Source: a virus
Strand: one strand, 5' to 3'
Length of the DNA stretch: 40,184 nt
IMG/VR virus record: IMGVR_UViG_3300021471_000012
Location: 1-40,184 of that record
Under the pieces are notes generated by a model. It saw only the letters and a list, made by a program, of their open reading frames with translations. It did not search any database and had not been told where the DNA came from. A program made the position numbers and the translations under genes. Below are positions 15,270-22,862 of this stretch, piece by piece. Position 1 is the stretch's first letter; each line of letters begins with the position of its first letter.

Positions 15270-15428
15270 ATGGCACTTATAAAAAAAGAAGATATTCTAC
15301 GAGAAATTGAAACCTTACAAAAAGAATTACTAACTGATTATAAAAAGAAATACTATAATGACGAATACATATCAGAATATAATCTCTTAAATCAATTTAA
15401 AAAAATTATAATCTCAAAGGGAGACTAA
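15270..15428 (+). CDS. Small hypothetical early protein (52 aa)
   Basis: Preceded by CGGAG. Strongly charged, helical and Lys/Tyr-rich with pattern ILREIETLQKELL, probably a short coiled coil. Lies between the tiny membrane protein and the 104-aa gene with small gaps, so it is part of the same early transcript. No function recognised. Confidence 0.6.
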   Translation: MALIKKEDILREIETLQKELLTDYKKKYYNDEYISEYNLLNQFKKIIISKGD

Positions 15429-15431
15429 AAA

Positions 15432-15746
15432 ATGAAAACATTATCAGCTTTAAAACTACAAAACATTGAAATTGACTGGTTGCACGACAAGACAGAAGCC
15501 CCACTAATGCAAGCAATGGCGATCAATCAGTTAAGGGAAATCTATAAAGGAGCTAAACGCTACGGATACATCCTACTATCAGGAAATGAAGGAATACTCC
15601 CGGAAGGATGCTACTATTTACTGGAGCTTAAAACCGATTTAAAAGATGGAAAAGGAATACAAAATGCTCTAATAGCATTTAAAGAAAATGGCGACCATCT
15701 CAGGGGTTATGCAATTTTTACAGACTCGGACCAACTAAAAAACTAA
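15432..15746 (+). CDS. Hypothetical early protein (104 aa)
   Basis: SD AAAGGGAG precedes the ATG. A compact alpha/beta protein: a helical N-half (EAPLMQAMAINQLREIYKGA) followed by beta strands (YGYILLSGNEG, CYYLLELK, LRGYAIFTD). No catalytic motif or known family seen. The gene lies only 3 bp after the previous stop and belongs to the first early operon. Confidence 0.68.
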   Translation: MKTLSALKLQNIEIDWLHDKTEAPLMQAMAINQLREIYKGAKRYGYILLSGNEGILPEGCYYLLELKTDLKDGKGIQNALIAFKENGDHLRGYAIFTDSDQLKN

Positions 15747-15766
15747 AAATAAGGAGGTGATAAAAT

Positions 15767-16108
15767 ATGAATATAGAAGACATAAAAAATGAAACCAAGC
15801 GGCAACGCATACTAAATGAATTTGTCAATCAGCACATTGGAGAAAATCAGACAATGCTGATTGATGAATTGCTAAAAAATGAAATTGTCCATTATGAAGA
15901 CATTGTCAATCTCTACGATGACGATGAAGAGCCGGAGGAGATTTTTGAATGGTGGCAAGCTGATGAATGGCTATTAAATAAGCTGGAAGCTAAAGGCGAA
16001 CCAGTCTTGCGGAGCGACTATGGCAACTGGTGGGGACGGACTTGCACAGGGCAAGCAATCCACATGGATGCAATAATTGAAGAAATCTACAAAGAATCGC
16101 AGATTTAA
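15767..16108 (+). CDS. Acidic hypothetical early protein (113 aa)
   Basis: Strong SD AAGGAGGTGAT. Very acidic, with a DDDEEPEE stretch at about residue 50 and Trp-rich WWQADEW, then YGNWWGRTCTGQAI. The pattern resembles small phage or host-acquired proteins annotated as hypothetical. Its acidity would also fit a DNA-mimic inhibitor, but nothing proves that. Its stop codon lies inside the 5' arm of the hairpin at 16104-16158 that joins it to the next gene. Confidence 0.7.
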   Translation: MNIEDIKNETKRQRILNEFVNQHIGENQTMLIDELLKNEIVHYEDIVNLYDDDEEPEEIFEWWQADEWLLNKLEAKGEPVLRSDYGNWWGRTCTGQAIHMDAIIEEIYKESQI

Positions 16109-16158
16109 AGTTTTTTCACTCCCTACAATAACATTGCAGGGAGAAATAAAACTTTAAA
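16104..16158 (+). promoter_or_regulatory. Gene-junction hairpin (stop codon in stem, start just after)
   Basis: TTTAAAGTTTT (104-114) pairs perfectly over 11 bp with AAAACTTTAAA (148-158), with CTCCCT/AGGGAG (119-124/138-143) stacked inside. The upstream stop TAA is in the 5' arm and the next ATG is 4 bases beyond the 3' arm. No SD is visible, so ribosomes finishing the 113-aa gene may be needed to start the next. Confidence 0.6.
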
Positions 16159-16161
16159 AAT

Positions 16162-16842
16162 ATGTTTATAGAAGATTTTAAACAACTAAAAAAAGATTTG
16201 TCTATCCATCAGAAAATAATAAAAAAAGCGGACCGAGAGGAGCTGAAATTCATTAAAATTGAAAAAGAAAACCCGGACACAATAAAATTGACATCCACAG
16301 ATGGAGTGCGGCTGTTTGCGACGACATCTCAAGTAAAACTCCGAGATAATCTAAAATTTAATAGATTTATACCGCTGGAAAAAATTGATACCCTAAAAAA
16401 AGAAATAAAGAGCCAAGAAATAGAAGATAAAGAATTTACAAAATACCTTATGGACAATCCTAACTATCCGGATGTGAAAGCTATCAGACCGAAATATAAA
16501 CATCACTTTAAAATTGAAACTGAAGATTTAAAAAGATTTATCAGAATAGCTAAAAAATGGGGCACATCCTATATTGATTTCAAACTTGCAAGAGGGAAAT
16601 TGATTTGCCGGGTTAAATATTATAGAGAAAAATATGATGAATATAGAGGGAAAGACATTGCCAAAGCTAAAGTTAAAATCCCGGTAATACACAGCACGCA
16701 AAAATATATCAGGTTTTTAATCAATCCAAAGTTGTTAGATGATATAATACCGGCAAAGGGAATTATCACGATTAAAAAGAATAAAGTAGATGAACCGTTG
16801 TTATTTGGCAATAATTTAATCATGGCAATTAAAAATAAGTAA
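16162..16842 (+). CDS. Sliding-clamp-like protein, reduced (226 aa)
   Basis: Two features recall DnaN-type clamps: an internal TIKLTSTDGVRLFATT strand-turn, like the TDG segment of beta-clamp domains, and a C-terminal EPLLFGNNLIMAIKNK, like the PLLI...MPVR ending. At 226 aa it could hold only two clamp domains, not three. If correct it would tether a polymerase to DNA. No polymerase gene is visible in the window, so it would serve a host enzyme. The call rests on short motifs. It begins right after the junction hairpin and ends 17 bp before the structured noncoding region. Confidence 0.45.
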   Translation: MFIEDFKQLKKDLSIHQKIIKKADREELKFIKIEKENPDTIKLTSTDGVRLFATTSQVKLRDNLKFNRFIPLEKIDTLKKEIKSQEIEDKEFTKYLMDNPNYPDVKAIRPKYKHHFKIETEDLKRFIRIAKKWGTSYIDFKLARGKLICRVKYYREKYDEYRGKDIAKAKVKIPVIHSTQKYIRFLINPKLLDDIIPAKGIITIKKNKVDEPLLFGNNLIMAIKNK

Positions 16843-16859
16843 TAATATTTGTTTAATTG

Positions 16860-17400
16860 CCTATAAAAATTATTGCTGGATTTAAGCGGTTGATCTCCGC
16901 GATGACACCTCGCAAGAGGAGCTATCATAAGATAGTTAAGATCCGATCAGTCTGGCACTTTTCATTTGTAAGTTTTAAAATGTCTATGGAGTTAACGGGA
17001 GCAAGGCAATCACGCTAAGCATTAAAAACATCGGGCTATCAGGGTTGCCGGATGACCGCGAAGCGAAATAGAACTTTAAAATTTACAAGCTGGACAATGA
17101 CTTTTAGGAACAAGACTAAATGACCACCTCAAAGAGGTTGACTGCCGGCAAAGCCGGCTGACACCTTGAAAAGACAAGGCAAGAATTTGAGACTTGTAAA
17201 AATATCAAAACCTTGACAATTTGACCACATAGCCGAACCGAAAAAACCTTGCCGATAACAAAGAGAGTTGCTGAACGATGTTGCTTGTTTTGTTATTGGC
17301 ACAGGTTTAAATTCTGACAAGCAAGTTTAGTGGTTAAACCTTGCCGGATTGTGGACCAAAACATTGGACCAAAACCAAGCCGGCAAGGATTTAATTATTA
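16860..17400 (+). ncRNA. Candidate large ornate noncoding RNA (about 540 nt)
   Basis: No convincing ORF occurs in 576 bases, while base composition is visibly more GC-rich than the flanks and perfect helices abound. CCTC-GCAA-GAGG (16908-16919). CTATC-ATAA-GATAG (16922-16935). A 14-bp long-range helix 16966-16979 with 17075-17088. GGCAA/TTGCC (17005-17009, 17045-17049). ACCTC-AAA-GAGGT (17126-17138). GCCGGC-AAA-GCCGGC (17144-17158). CCTTG/CAAGG (17164-17179). A 13-bp helix 17250-17262 with 17289-17301. A 9-bp helix 17339-17347 with 17380-17388. It recalls phage ornate RNAs such as ROOL or GOLLD, but I cannot confirm homology by eye. Confidence 0.72.
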
Positions 17401-17419
17401 AACAAAGGAGGCGAAAAAG

Positions 17420-17632
17420 ATGAAATTTAGAAAGGAAGAAATTAAAAAATATAATTGGCTGATAGATTATATCAGAGAAGAGATGGAAACGGGCAGAGAT
17501 TTTTGGGCAAGCTTATTTTCAGGGGGTTTAACTTTTACAGAGGATATAGAGAGATTTTGTCATTATGCTTCACAAATAGGGGCATTAGATATTTCAGAAG
17601 AAATTTTAAAAGAACATCCAGAATGGATTTAA
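17420..17632 (+). CDS. Hypothetical protein after the structured RNA (70 aa)
   Basis: A strong AAAGGAGGCG site immediately follows the last RNA helix. Mixed helical protein with FWASLFSGGLTFTEDIERF in the middle and an acidic C-terminus. No family recognised. It is 9 bp upstream of the helicase start and probably cotranscribed with it. Confidence 0.7.
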   Translation: MKFRKEEIKKYNWLIDYIREEMETGRDFWASLFSGGLTFTEDIERFCHYASQIGALDISEEILKEHPEWI

Positions 17633-17641
17633 CTATCAAAG

Positions 17642-19255
17642 ATGAAAATCACAAAACAAAATAACAATATTATAATTCAGTTTAATTATGATAAAAAAAT
17701 AGTAAACGCAGTTAGGGAATTGCCGGCAAGGCGGTTTAATTTTCATAAAAAGTTTTGGACTGTGCCTATTCAACACGCTGAAATAACATTAGAAAAATTA
17801 AAGCAATTTAATCCTATAGTAGATCCTAAAATAAAAGAAGAGATTAACCGGCAAAAGAAAAACCTTACTGACCTTGAGAAAATCAGGAATAAAAAAGATA
17901 TAGAAATGAATTTTAAAACGCCGCTTTTTAACTATCAAAAAATCGGAGTGGCTTTTATGTTAAAAGCTAAAAATTGTATTTTAGGTGATGAGCCGGGATT
18001 GGGCAAAACGATCCAAAGCATAACAGTTGCCGAACATAATAAAGCAAATAAAGTTTTGGTTTTATGTCCGGCATCCCTTAAAGAAAACTGGCACGAAGAA
18101 ATAAAAAAATGGACCAAACGAAAAAGCATAATTATAAAAGGCACGGCAAAAATGCGGAAAAATCAATGGCAAAGCGAAGCAAATTATTATATCGCAAACT
18201 ATGAATTATTACTCAGGGATTTAGAGTTAATGCAAAATATAAACTGGGATTTCATAATTGCCGACGAGGCTACAAGAATATCTAACCCTCAAGCTAAAAG
18301 CAGTAAAGCAATTAAAAGAATAAAAGCAAAAAAAAGGCTTGCCTTGACCGGCACGCCCATAAATAACAAGCCGGATGATTTATGGAATATTGCTGACTAT
18401 ATCAGACCGGGGGAATTTGGAAGTTTTTGGAATTTTAAACAGCGGTATTGCATATGCGATTATTGGGGAAGCACAATCGGCTACCGAAATCTAAACGAAA
18501 TAAGAAACAAAATACAACGGATAATGATTAGACGAAAAAAGGAAGAAGTGCTAAAAGAATTGCCGCCGAAATTATACGAGGATATTTTTACTGAATTAAA
18601 CGGATATGAAAGAAGCTATTATACCTCTCTAAAAGAAGAAATGATTGCTTTAATCAATAAAAATACCGTAGAAGCTACCAATGCTTTAACACAGATGATT
18701 AGACTAAAACAACTAACAAGCAGTTTAGAGCTATTAGGCGGAGAAGGTTCAAGCAAGTTAGAAACGCTGAAAGAATTATTAAAAGATATAATCTGTAATG
18801 GAAATAAGGCAGTAATATTTACACAATTTGCCGAGATGAGTAAAATAATGTTAAGGGAATTAGAAGAGTATAATCCGCTTTTAATCAATGGGGAAATCCC
18901 GGCAAACGAAAGGCAAAAGATTGTCCATAATTTTAACAATAAAAGCGAACATAAGATAATGATAATGACCGAAGCTGGAGCATTTGGGCTCAATCTCCAA
19001 AGCGCAAGTTATGTAATTCATTATGATTTAAGCTGGAGTTTAAGCAAAATGATTCAAAGGGAAGACCGATGCCACCGAGTTGGACAGAAGAAAAACGTGA
19101 CGATTTATACTTTAATGGCGAGGAATACTATTGATCAATATGTCAGAAGCGTAATCTATCGCAAGCAAAAATTGAGCAACTTTTTATTGGATACTAAAAA
19201 TGAAATGCAATCTGGAAAGCTAACCAAAGAAGATTTATTAGAATTATTAAAATAG
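17642..19255 (+). CDS. SNF2/DEAD-like helicase (537 aa)
   Basis: Superfamily 2 ATPase of the SNF2/SWI2 type, related in layout to SMARCAL1-like annealing helicases. An N-terminal HARP-like stretch (residues 15-60, PARRFNFHKKFWTVP) is followed by Walker A DEPGLGKT (about 117-124), motif II DEAT (about 207), motif III LALTGTPI, and a C-terminal lobe with GAFGLNLQSASY and QREDRCHRVGQ (about 471-482). It would translocate on or remodel branched DNA, most likely at replication forks or during recombination. No SD is evident at the ATG. It lies upstream of the RepO-like initiator block. Confidence 0.88.
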   Translation: MKITKQNNNIIIQFNYDKKIVNAVRELPARRFNFHKKFWTVPIQHAEITLEKLKQFNPIVDPKIKEEINRQKKNLTDLEKIRNKKDIEMNFKTPLFNYQKIGVAFMLKAKNCILGDEPGLGKTIQSITVAEHNKANKVLVLCPASLKENWHEEIKKWTKRKSIIIKGTAKMRKNQWQSEANYYIANYELLLRDLELMQNINWDFIIADEATRISNPQAKSSKAIKRIKAKKRLALTGTPINNKPDDLWNIADYIRPGEFGSFWNFKQRYCICDYWGSTIGYRNLNEIRNKIQRIMIRRKKEEVLKELPPKLYEDIFTELNGYERSYYTSLKEEMIALINKNTVEATNALTQMIRLKQLTSSLELLGGEGSSKLETLKELLKDIICNGNKAVIFTQFAEMSKIMLRELEEYNPLLINGEIPANERQKIVHNFNNKSEHKIMIMTEAGAFGLNLQSASYVIHYDLSWSLSKMIQREDRCHRVGQKKNVTIYTLMARNTIDQYVRSVIYRKQKLSNFLLDTKNEMQSGKLTKEDLLELLK

Positions 19256-19271
19256 AAAGGAGGTAATTAAA

Positions 19272-19547
19272 ATGGTTTTAGTAGATAAATCCAAACCAAA
19301 CCATCAGCATTGCCGGTATTGCGGCAAAGAAATACCATTAGGCAGATATAAATTTTGCAGTCCCGAGTGCGCTAAAAAATGGCGGCTGGAATATATAAAA
19401 GAATGGCAACGCAAAAAAATGAAAAAGACAAACTATCAGTATTTAAAAAAATGGAAAAAAGAAAATCCCGAAAAAGTAAAAGTGCAATATCAACGGTGGA
19501 TAAAAAGAAAAAAGGGGGATGTAAACAACCAACACTTATCCACTTGA
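19272..19547 (+). CDS. Zinc-finger, Lys-rich protein (91 aa)
   Basis: Good SD GAAAGGAGG. The N-terminus holds CRYCGKEI and FCSPECAKKW, a four-Cys zinc-binding pattern near residues 14-36. The rest is basic and aromatic (QYLKKWKKENPEKVKVQYQRW), like the DNA-contacting tails of small phage HNH or zinc proteins, but the HNH His residues are absent. Probably DNA-binding. Partner unknown. Confidence 0.72.
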   Translation: MVLVDKSKPNHQHCRYCGKEIPLGRYKFCSPECAKKWRLEYIKEWQRKKMKKTNYQYLKKWKKENPEKVKVQYQRWIKRKKGDVNNQHLST

Positions 19548-19572
19548 CAAGGTTTTAAAAATTTGATAAGAT
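19544..19572 (+). promoter_or_regulatory. Internal early promoter
   Basis: TTGACA (19544-19549), exactly 17 bp, TAAGAT (19567-19572), the same consensus as the leftward promoter at 12020-12048. TTATCCACT (19537-19545) overlaps the -35 and a perfect TGTGGATAA DnaA box lies at 19591-19599, between promoter and start codon. DnaA or the initiator could therefore regulate the replication genes. Confidence 0.75.
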
Positions 19573-19605
19573 GTAAATAGAATATTAACCTGTGGATAAC
19601 TAACT

Positions 19606-19806
19606 ATGTCTCCTTATAAAATAATGTTAAAAAAAATAAGAGATGCCAAAGCTGAATACATCTTATATTATCGGAAACAGCATAAAAGTTTTGAAGAAAT
19701 TGCTAAAACTGTCCCAGCTGACAATAAAATAGGCATTTCCCGAATGAGAGCGCATCAAATTCTCCAAGAATATTTTCAGGACCAATTAAAAGGTAATCAG
19801 GATTGA
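19606..19806 (+). CDS. Small HTH protein (66 aa), probable regulator
   Basis: A single helix-turn-helix spans most of the protein: KSFEEIAKTV, a turn, then ISRMRAHQILQEYF, much like sigma-factor region 4. Likely binds DNA and controls the replication block or its own promoter just upstream. No SD; the ATG follows AACTAACT. The stop codon is within the 5' arm of the long hairpin at 19802-19901. Confidence 0.7.
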   Translation: MSPYKIMLKKIRDAKAEYILYYRKQHKSFEEIAKTVPADNKIGISRMRAHQILQEYFQDQLKGNQD

Positions 19807-19901
19807 CCCTTTTATAAATGGATGCCCTCTTTTAGTTTTTTTAAAATTGATCCTTGAACGCTCTTTAAAATATTTGGGCATTCATTTATAAGAGGATCAA
19901 T
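19802..19901 (+). promoter_or_regulatory. 26-bp junction hairpin that sequesters the initiator's ribosome site
   Basis: Arms 19802-19827 and 19876-19901 pair over 26 positions with one C/A mismatch and two G-U pairs, around a 48-base loop. The stop of the 66-aa HTH gene is in the 5' arm. The only SD-like AGAGGA before the RepO ATG (19913) is in the 3' arm. Translation of the HTH gene would open the stem, so coupling or RNA-based control of replication is plausible. Confidence 0.7.
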
Positions 19902-19912
19902 TAAAAAAAACT

Positions 19913-20626
19913 ATGGCAAGTCCGCAATTAGAAAATGGATATACACAACTCTCCAATGAATTATTAGAAGCAATTATTAAATATCCTTTTGGTAAACGCT
20001 CTCTTAAAATTATCTTAATAATTCTCCGTGAAACTTATGGATGGCATCGGAAGAAAAAACAAATTAGTTTTGGGAAAATAGCAGAAAAAGCTCCAATAGA
20101 CCGGCGGAATGTTATTTATACTTGTAATATTCTTTTTAAACATAATATTCTTTTTAAACAAAAACTTAAAAACAATAAAAACATTTGGGGAATAAATAAA
20201 AATTATGAAGAATGGCTGATGCCGGATGGAAAAACCTTATTTAGAGAGTATGAATTTCAATTTAAAGAGAGAAAATTAAAACAAGCACAATGGCAAAAAA
20301 TTTGGATCAAGAATAAATTCCCAGAGTTAACAGAAATTTTAGCAGAAGAAATAGAAGAGCTTTTAAAAAAATATTCAGAACAAAAATTTATAGAAGCATT
20401 AAAAATCGCTGTTAAACAAAACAATAAAAAACTTGCTTATATTGAAGGAATTTTAAAAAGGATGAGTAGTGAAGAAAAACAAGAAGAAAATGATGCTACC
20501 GGTAAAACTCAAATAAGCGACGGCAGATGGCTAACTGATGAAGAATTAGCCGAAGAAGAAATGAAAGGAAATATATATTATGAACGAAAAACGAACAAGT
20601 GGATTTGTATCAATCCTCAACCATAA
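19913..20626 (+). CDS. Replication protein O-like initiator (237 aa)
   Basis: The N-terminal 100 residues match the phage replication protein O domain: ENGYTQLSNELLEAI, KIILIILRETYGWHRKKKQISFGKIAEK, then DRRNVIYTCNILFKHNIL, a winged-helix pattern that binds origin iterons. The C-terminal half is helical and charged and may load a helicase. Its likely targets are the five iterons at 14477-14648. The start follows the long hairpin, and the end overlaps the next gene by 47 bp. Confidence 0.82.
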   Translation: MASPQLENGYTQLSNELLEAIIKYPFGKRSLKIILIILRETYGWHRKKKQISFGKIAEKAPIDRRNVIYTCNILFKHNILFKQKLKNNKNIWGINKNYEEWLMPDGKTLFREYEFQFKERKLKQAQWQKIWIKNKFPELTEILAEEIEELLKKYSEQKFIEALKIAVKQNNKKLAYIEGILKRMSSEEKQEENDATGKTQISDGRWLTDEELAEEEMKGNIYYERKTNKWICINPQP

Positions 20627-21011
20627 AAAAAATTACATTGATTTAATGATAGAAAAAGGGCTTTTAACAAAAGAGAAAGGAGAAAAAGCAAAACGACTTA
20701 TTTATAATCCATTACTTGGGTTTACTAATGCAAAGGAAATAGATGAAGCATTAACAATGGGAGCAATTAAAAAATGGAAAGAAAAAGGAGAAGTGCGATG
20801 GGGAGTTGCAACTGAAGAAAAAATTATCAATGGCAAAAAAGTTATAGTTATTGCTCAAGCATACAGAGAATTTGAAGAAAAAAAGAGAAAGAGAGAAAAG
20901 GCCGCTTATTATAATAAAGAATCAATGGATAATTTAATTCGTAAAGAAGAGAAGGGAATAGATGTTGATAAAATTTTTAAAGTTTTCCCCGGCAGTAAAA
21001 AAGTTAATTAA
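20580..21011 (+). CDS. Hypothetical replication-region protein (143 aa)
   Basis: Overlaps the RepO-like gene by 47 bp. AAAGGA lies upstream of this ATG, so the overlap is probably genuine; MIEKGLLTKEKGEKAK further in is a second possible start. Helical, Lys-rich, with a central WKEKGEVRWGVATEEKI strand. Position suggests a helicase-loader or primase partner, but no motif supports that. Confidence 0.68.
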   Translation: MNEKRTSGFVSILNHKKNYIDLMIEKGLLTKEKGEKAKRLIYNPLLGFTNAKEIDEALTMGAIKKWKEKGEVRWGVATEEKIINGKKVIVIAQAYREFEEKKRKREKAAYYNKESMDNLIRKEEKGIDVDKIFKVFPGSKKVN

Positions 21012-21019
21012 AAAAAACA

Positions 21020-21310
21020 ATGAGTGAAAAAATTAAAATAGATAAAGATTTTCTAAAAAAAGTTTTAGAAGAACAATCAAAACTTAAAGAGAGAGTTAAA
21101 GCATTAGAATTAGAAAAAGAAAAAAGGGTATACCAAAATCTACAACATCTCCCAGAACAAAAAGATGAAAAGTTTAATATGGATTTCAGTATAAAATATT
21201 TTGGAGAAAAGGATATTTTAAAAGAACAGCAATTTCAAAAAGAATTAAAAGAAATGATGAAGAAATACAGAGTATTTGTTTGCCAAGCAACCTTAATAAA
21301 AGTTTTTTAA
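21020..21310 (+). CDS. Small coiled-coil protein (96 aa)
   Basis: Residues 8-40 are a Leu/Lys/Glu coiled coil (LKERVKALELEKEK). A mixed C-terminal segment ends FVCQATLIKVF. No SD; the ATG follows a run of A. It lies between the replication block and the zinc-ribbon RDF-like gene, with spacing typical of one transcript. Function unknown. Confidence 0.62.
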   Translation: MSEKIKIDKDFLKKVLEEQSKLKERVKALELEKEKRVYQNLQHLPEQKDEKFNMDFSIKYFGEKDILKEQQFQKELKEMMKKYRVFVCQATLIKVF

Positions 21311-21333
21311 ATAACAAAGAAAGGGACAAAAAT

Positions 21334-22254
21334 ATGCCAATTAAAGGACTTTCTCAAATTAGGCGATTACCTCGTTTAGGGGTTATCAGGTTAGGCGTTA
21401 AAACTAAATCAGCTAAAGGAACTGAATACCCTAAAGCTGTTGATTACTTTGTTTGTCCGGATGAAGTTAAAAAAGTTTATGGTGAAAAGCCGAGAAAATT
21501 AGATATTGTTCTGCCGCTTGAAAACATAGATGATGTTTTCCCACAATTTTATAAGAGATATGGCCATTCAATTGGATTAAAATGTAAGGGAGATGGCGAA
21601 ATAGCAAATCAAATCAATGAAAAAACAGGCGAGTTTGAAGAAGTAGAATGTCTTGGGCAAAAGTGTCCATTTTATCAAGCTAAAAAATGTAAAGAAGTGG
21701 CAACACTTAATTTCATTTTACCAAAAGTTCAGCTTGATGGAATATATCAGCTTCACACCTCCAGTTATCATTCTATAGTTAAAATCAATAGTTCGCTTGA
21801 TTACATTAAAGCAATGTTTGGCAAAATTTCAATGATTCCCCTTAAACTAATAGTGGAAGGAACAGAAGCCCACCCCGATAAAAAAATGAGAAAGATTGTT
21901 TATACCCTACGAATTGCTTTTGACACAAACGAAATTATGGAATCACTTCAAAAAAGAAAGACACTTTTATTTTCCCAGCCAAAAAAGCAAATAGAAATGC
22001 CAAATGAAATAAACGGACCACAGCAACCAGTAAAACCTGCCGCCCCAAAAATAGAAATGCCGACAAGCGATGAAAAGCCTGATGATCTTTTTCCGGAAGA
22101 AGAAGAAGAAATCAAACTTTGTGATGTTTGTTCACAAGCTCTTACTGAAGAAGAAGTTGATTATTGCGAATCCCATCAATTTACAAAAAATGGCAAACTT
22201 ATGTATCAATATTTATGTTCTAATTGTATAAAAGATTTAGGTTATAAAAAATAA
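21334..22254 (+). CDS. RDF/gp3-like phage protein with C-terminal zinc ribbon (306 aa)
   Basis: The N-terminal segment IRRLPRLGVIRLGVK, the GLKCKGDGEIA loop and the pattern LNFILPKVQLDGIYQLHTSS resemble the phage family annotated as recombination-directionality-factor-like (gp3-like). Internal Cys pairs at CLGQKCPFY and the C-terminal CDVC...CESH...CSNC (from about residue 261) are likely zinc sites. A Pro-rich acidic linker separates the two halves. I start at MPIKGLSQIR, which has an AAAGAAAGGGA site, not the longer frame that overlaps the preceding gene. No integrase is visible, so its role may be in replication or recombination instead. Confidence 0.7.
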   Translation: MPIKGLSQIRRLPRLGVIRLGVKTKSAKGTEYPKAVDYFVCPDEVKKVYGEKPRKLDIVLPLENIDDVFPQFYKRYGHSIGLKCKGDGEIANQINEKTGEFEEVECLGQKCPFYQAKKCKEVATLNFILPKVQLDGIYQLHTSSYHSIVKINSSLDYIKAMFGKISMIPLKLIVEGTEAHPDKKMRKIVYTLRIAFDTNEIMESLQKRKTLLFSQPKKQIEMPNEINGPQQPVKPAAPKIEMPTSDEKPDDLFPEEEEEIKLCDVCSQALTEEEVDYCESHQFTKNGKLMYQYLCSNCIKDLGYKK

Positions 22255-22257
22255 ACT

Positions 22258-22824
22258 ATGAAAATAAATAAAGAGGATATAGAAACAATAATTTGGATAT
22301 TTTTAGGAGTAGCATTTGTGTATTTAATGATTCATATTGGATTTTATCTGACAACAAGACCGCAAGCCGAAATGAAGTCCCCTCTGCAGACAGTATGGGA
22401 GACGAGAGTGGATCTGCAGGCTAAGTTTCCCGATGGAGTTAACGGAGTAGAGGAGATGCAAGGATGGACTCTTCAGCAATGGGCTCAAACATTTGGCTGG
22501 AAGGAGAACCGCTTGCTTAAAAGATATAATCCCGAAGCAGAGAAAGAATACATCTACCGCAAGTATCTTCCACTTGAGAGAACTTTACAGGAAATCTCAT
22601 CGCACATATATGGAGACGGCTACAACTGTATTGACTTCTCGGAAGACTTTCAGGAGGCGTTGAGAAATAAAGGAATGGAAAGTATTCTGATTATTGGTAA
22701 TACCCCGAGTGGCTATCACGAATGGGTGGGAGTATACTTTGATCCTATGTTGGGTAATTTTGTAAAAGTTTCAAGCAATTACAGATTTGAAAGGGTTGTT
22801 TCAAAAGGTTATTGGGATAAATAA
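22258..22824 (+). CDS. Membrane-anchored transglutaminase-like protein (188 aa)
   Basis: One membrane helix at residues 11-32 (IIWIFLGVAFVYLMIHIGFYL) is followed by an external domain. Residues 47-88 contain RVDLQAKF, GWTLQQWAQTFGW and a final RYNP, the same module as the RPDLQ repeats of the 943-aa virion protein. Residues 115-188 hold YNCIDFSEDF (Cys about 123), YHEWVGVYFDP (His about 153, Asp about 161), a transglutaminase/papain-like Cys-His-Asp arrangement. It probably acts outside the membrane on the wall or on proteins. Codon use is more GC-rich than its neighbours, suggesting transfer. Confidence 0.72.
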   Translation: MKINKEDIETIIWIFLGVAFVYLMIHIGFYLTTRPQAEMKSPLQTVWETRVDLQAKFPDGVNGVEEMQGWTLQQWAQTFGWKENRLLKRYNPEAEKEYIYRKYLPLERTLQEISSHIYGDGYNCIDFSEDFQEALRNKGMESILIIGNTPSGYHEWVGVYFDPMLGNFVKVSSNYRFERVVSKGYWDK

Positions 22825-22825
22825 A

Positions 22826-22847
22826 TTCGGGTGAAGTTTATAAACTA
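22826..22847. repeat. 22-bp direct repeat, left copy, upstream of the Ro60 gene
   Basis: Identical to 24665-24686. The core AGTTTATAAACT is a perfect 12-bp palindrome preceded by TTCGGGTGA. The two copies bracket exactly the Ro60 gene and its two RNAs, as operators, recombination sites or a cassette boundary would. Confidence 0.9.
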
Positions 22848-22862
22848 GTTAATAAATAAACT

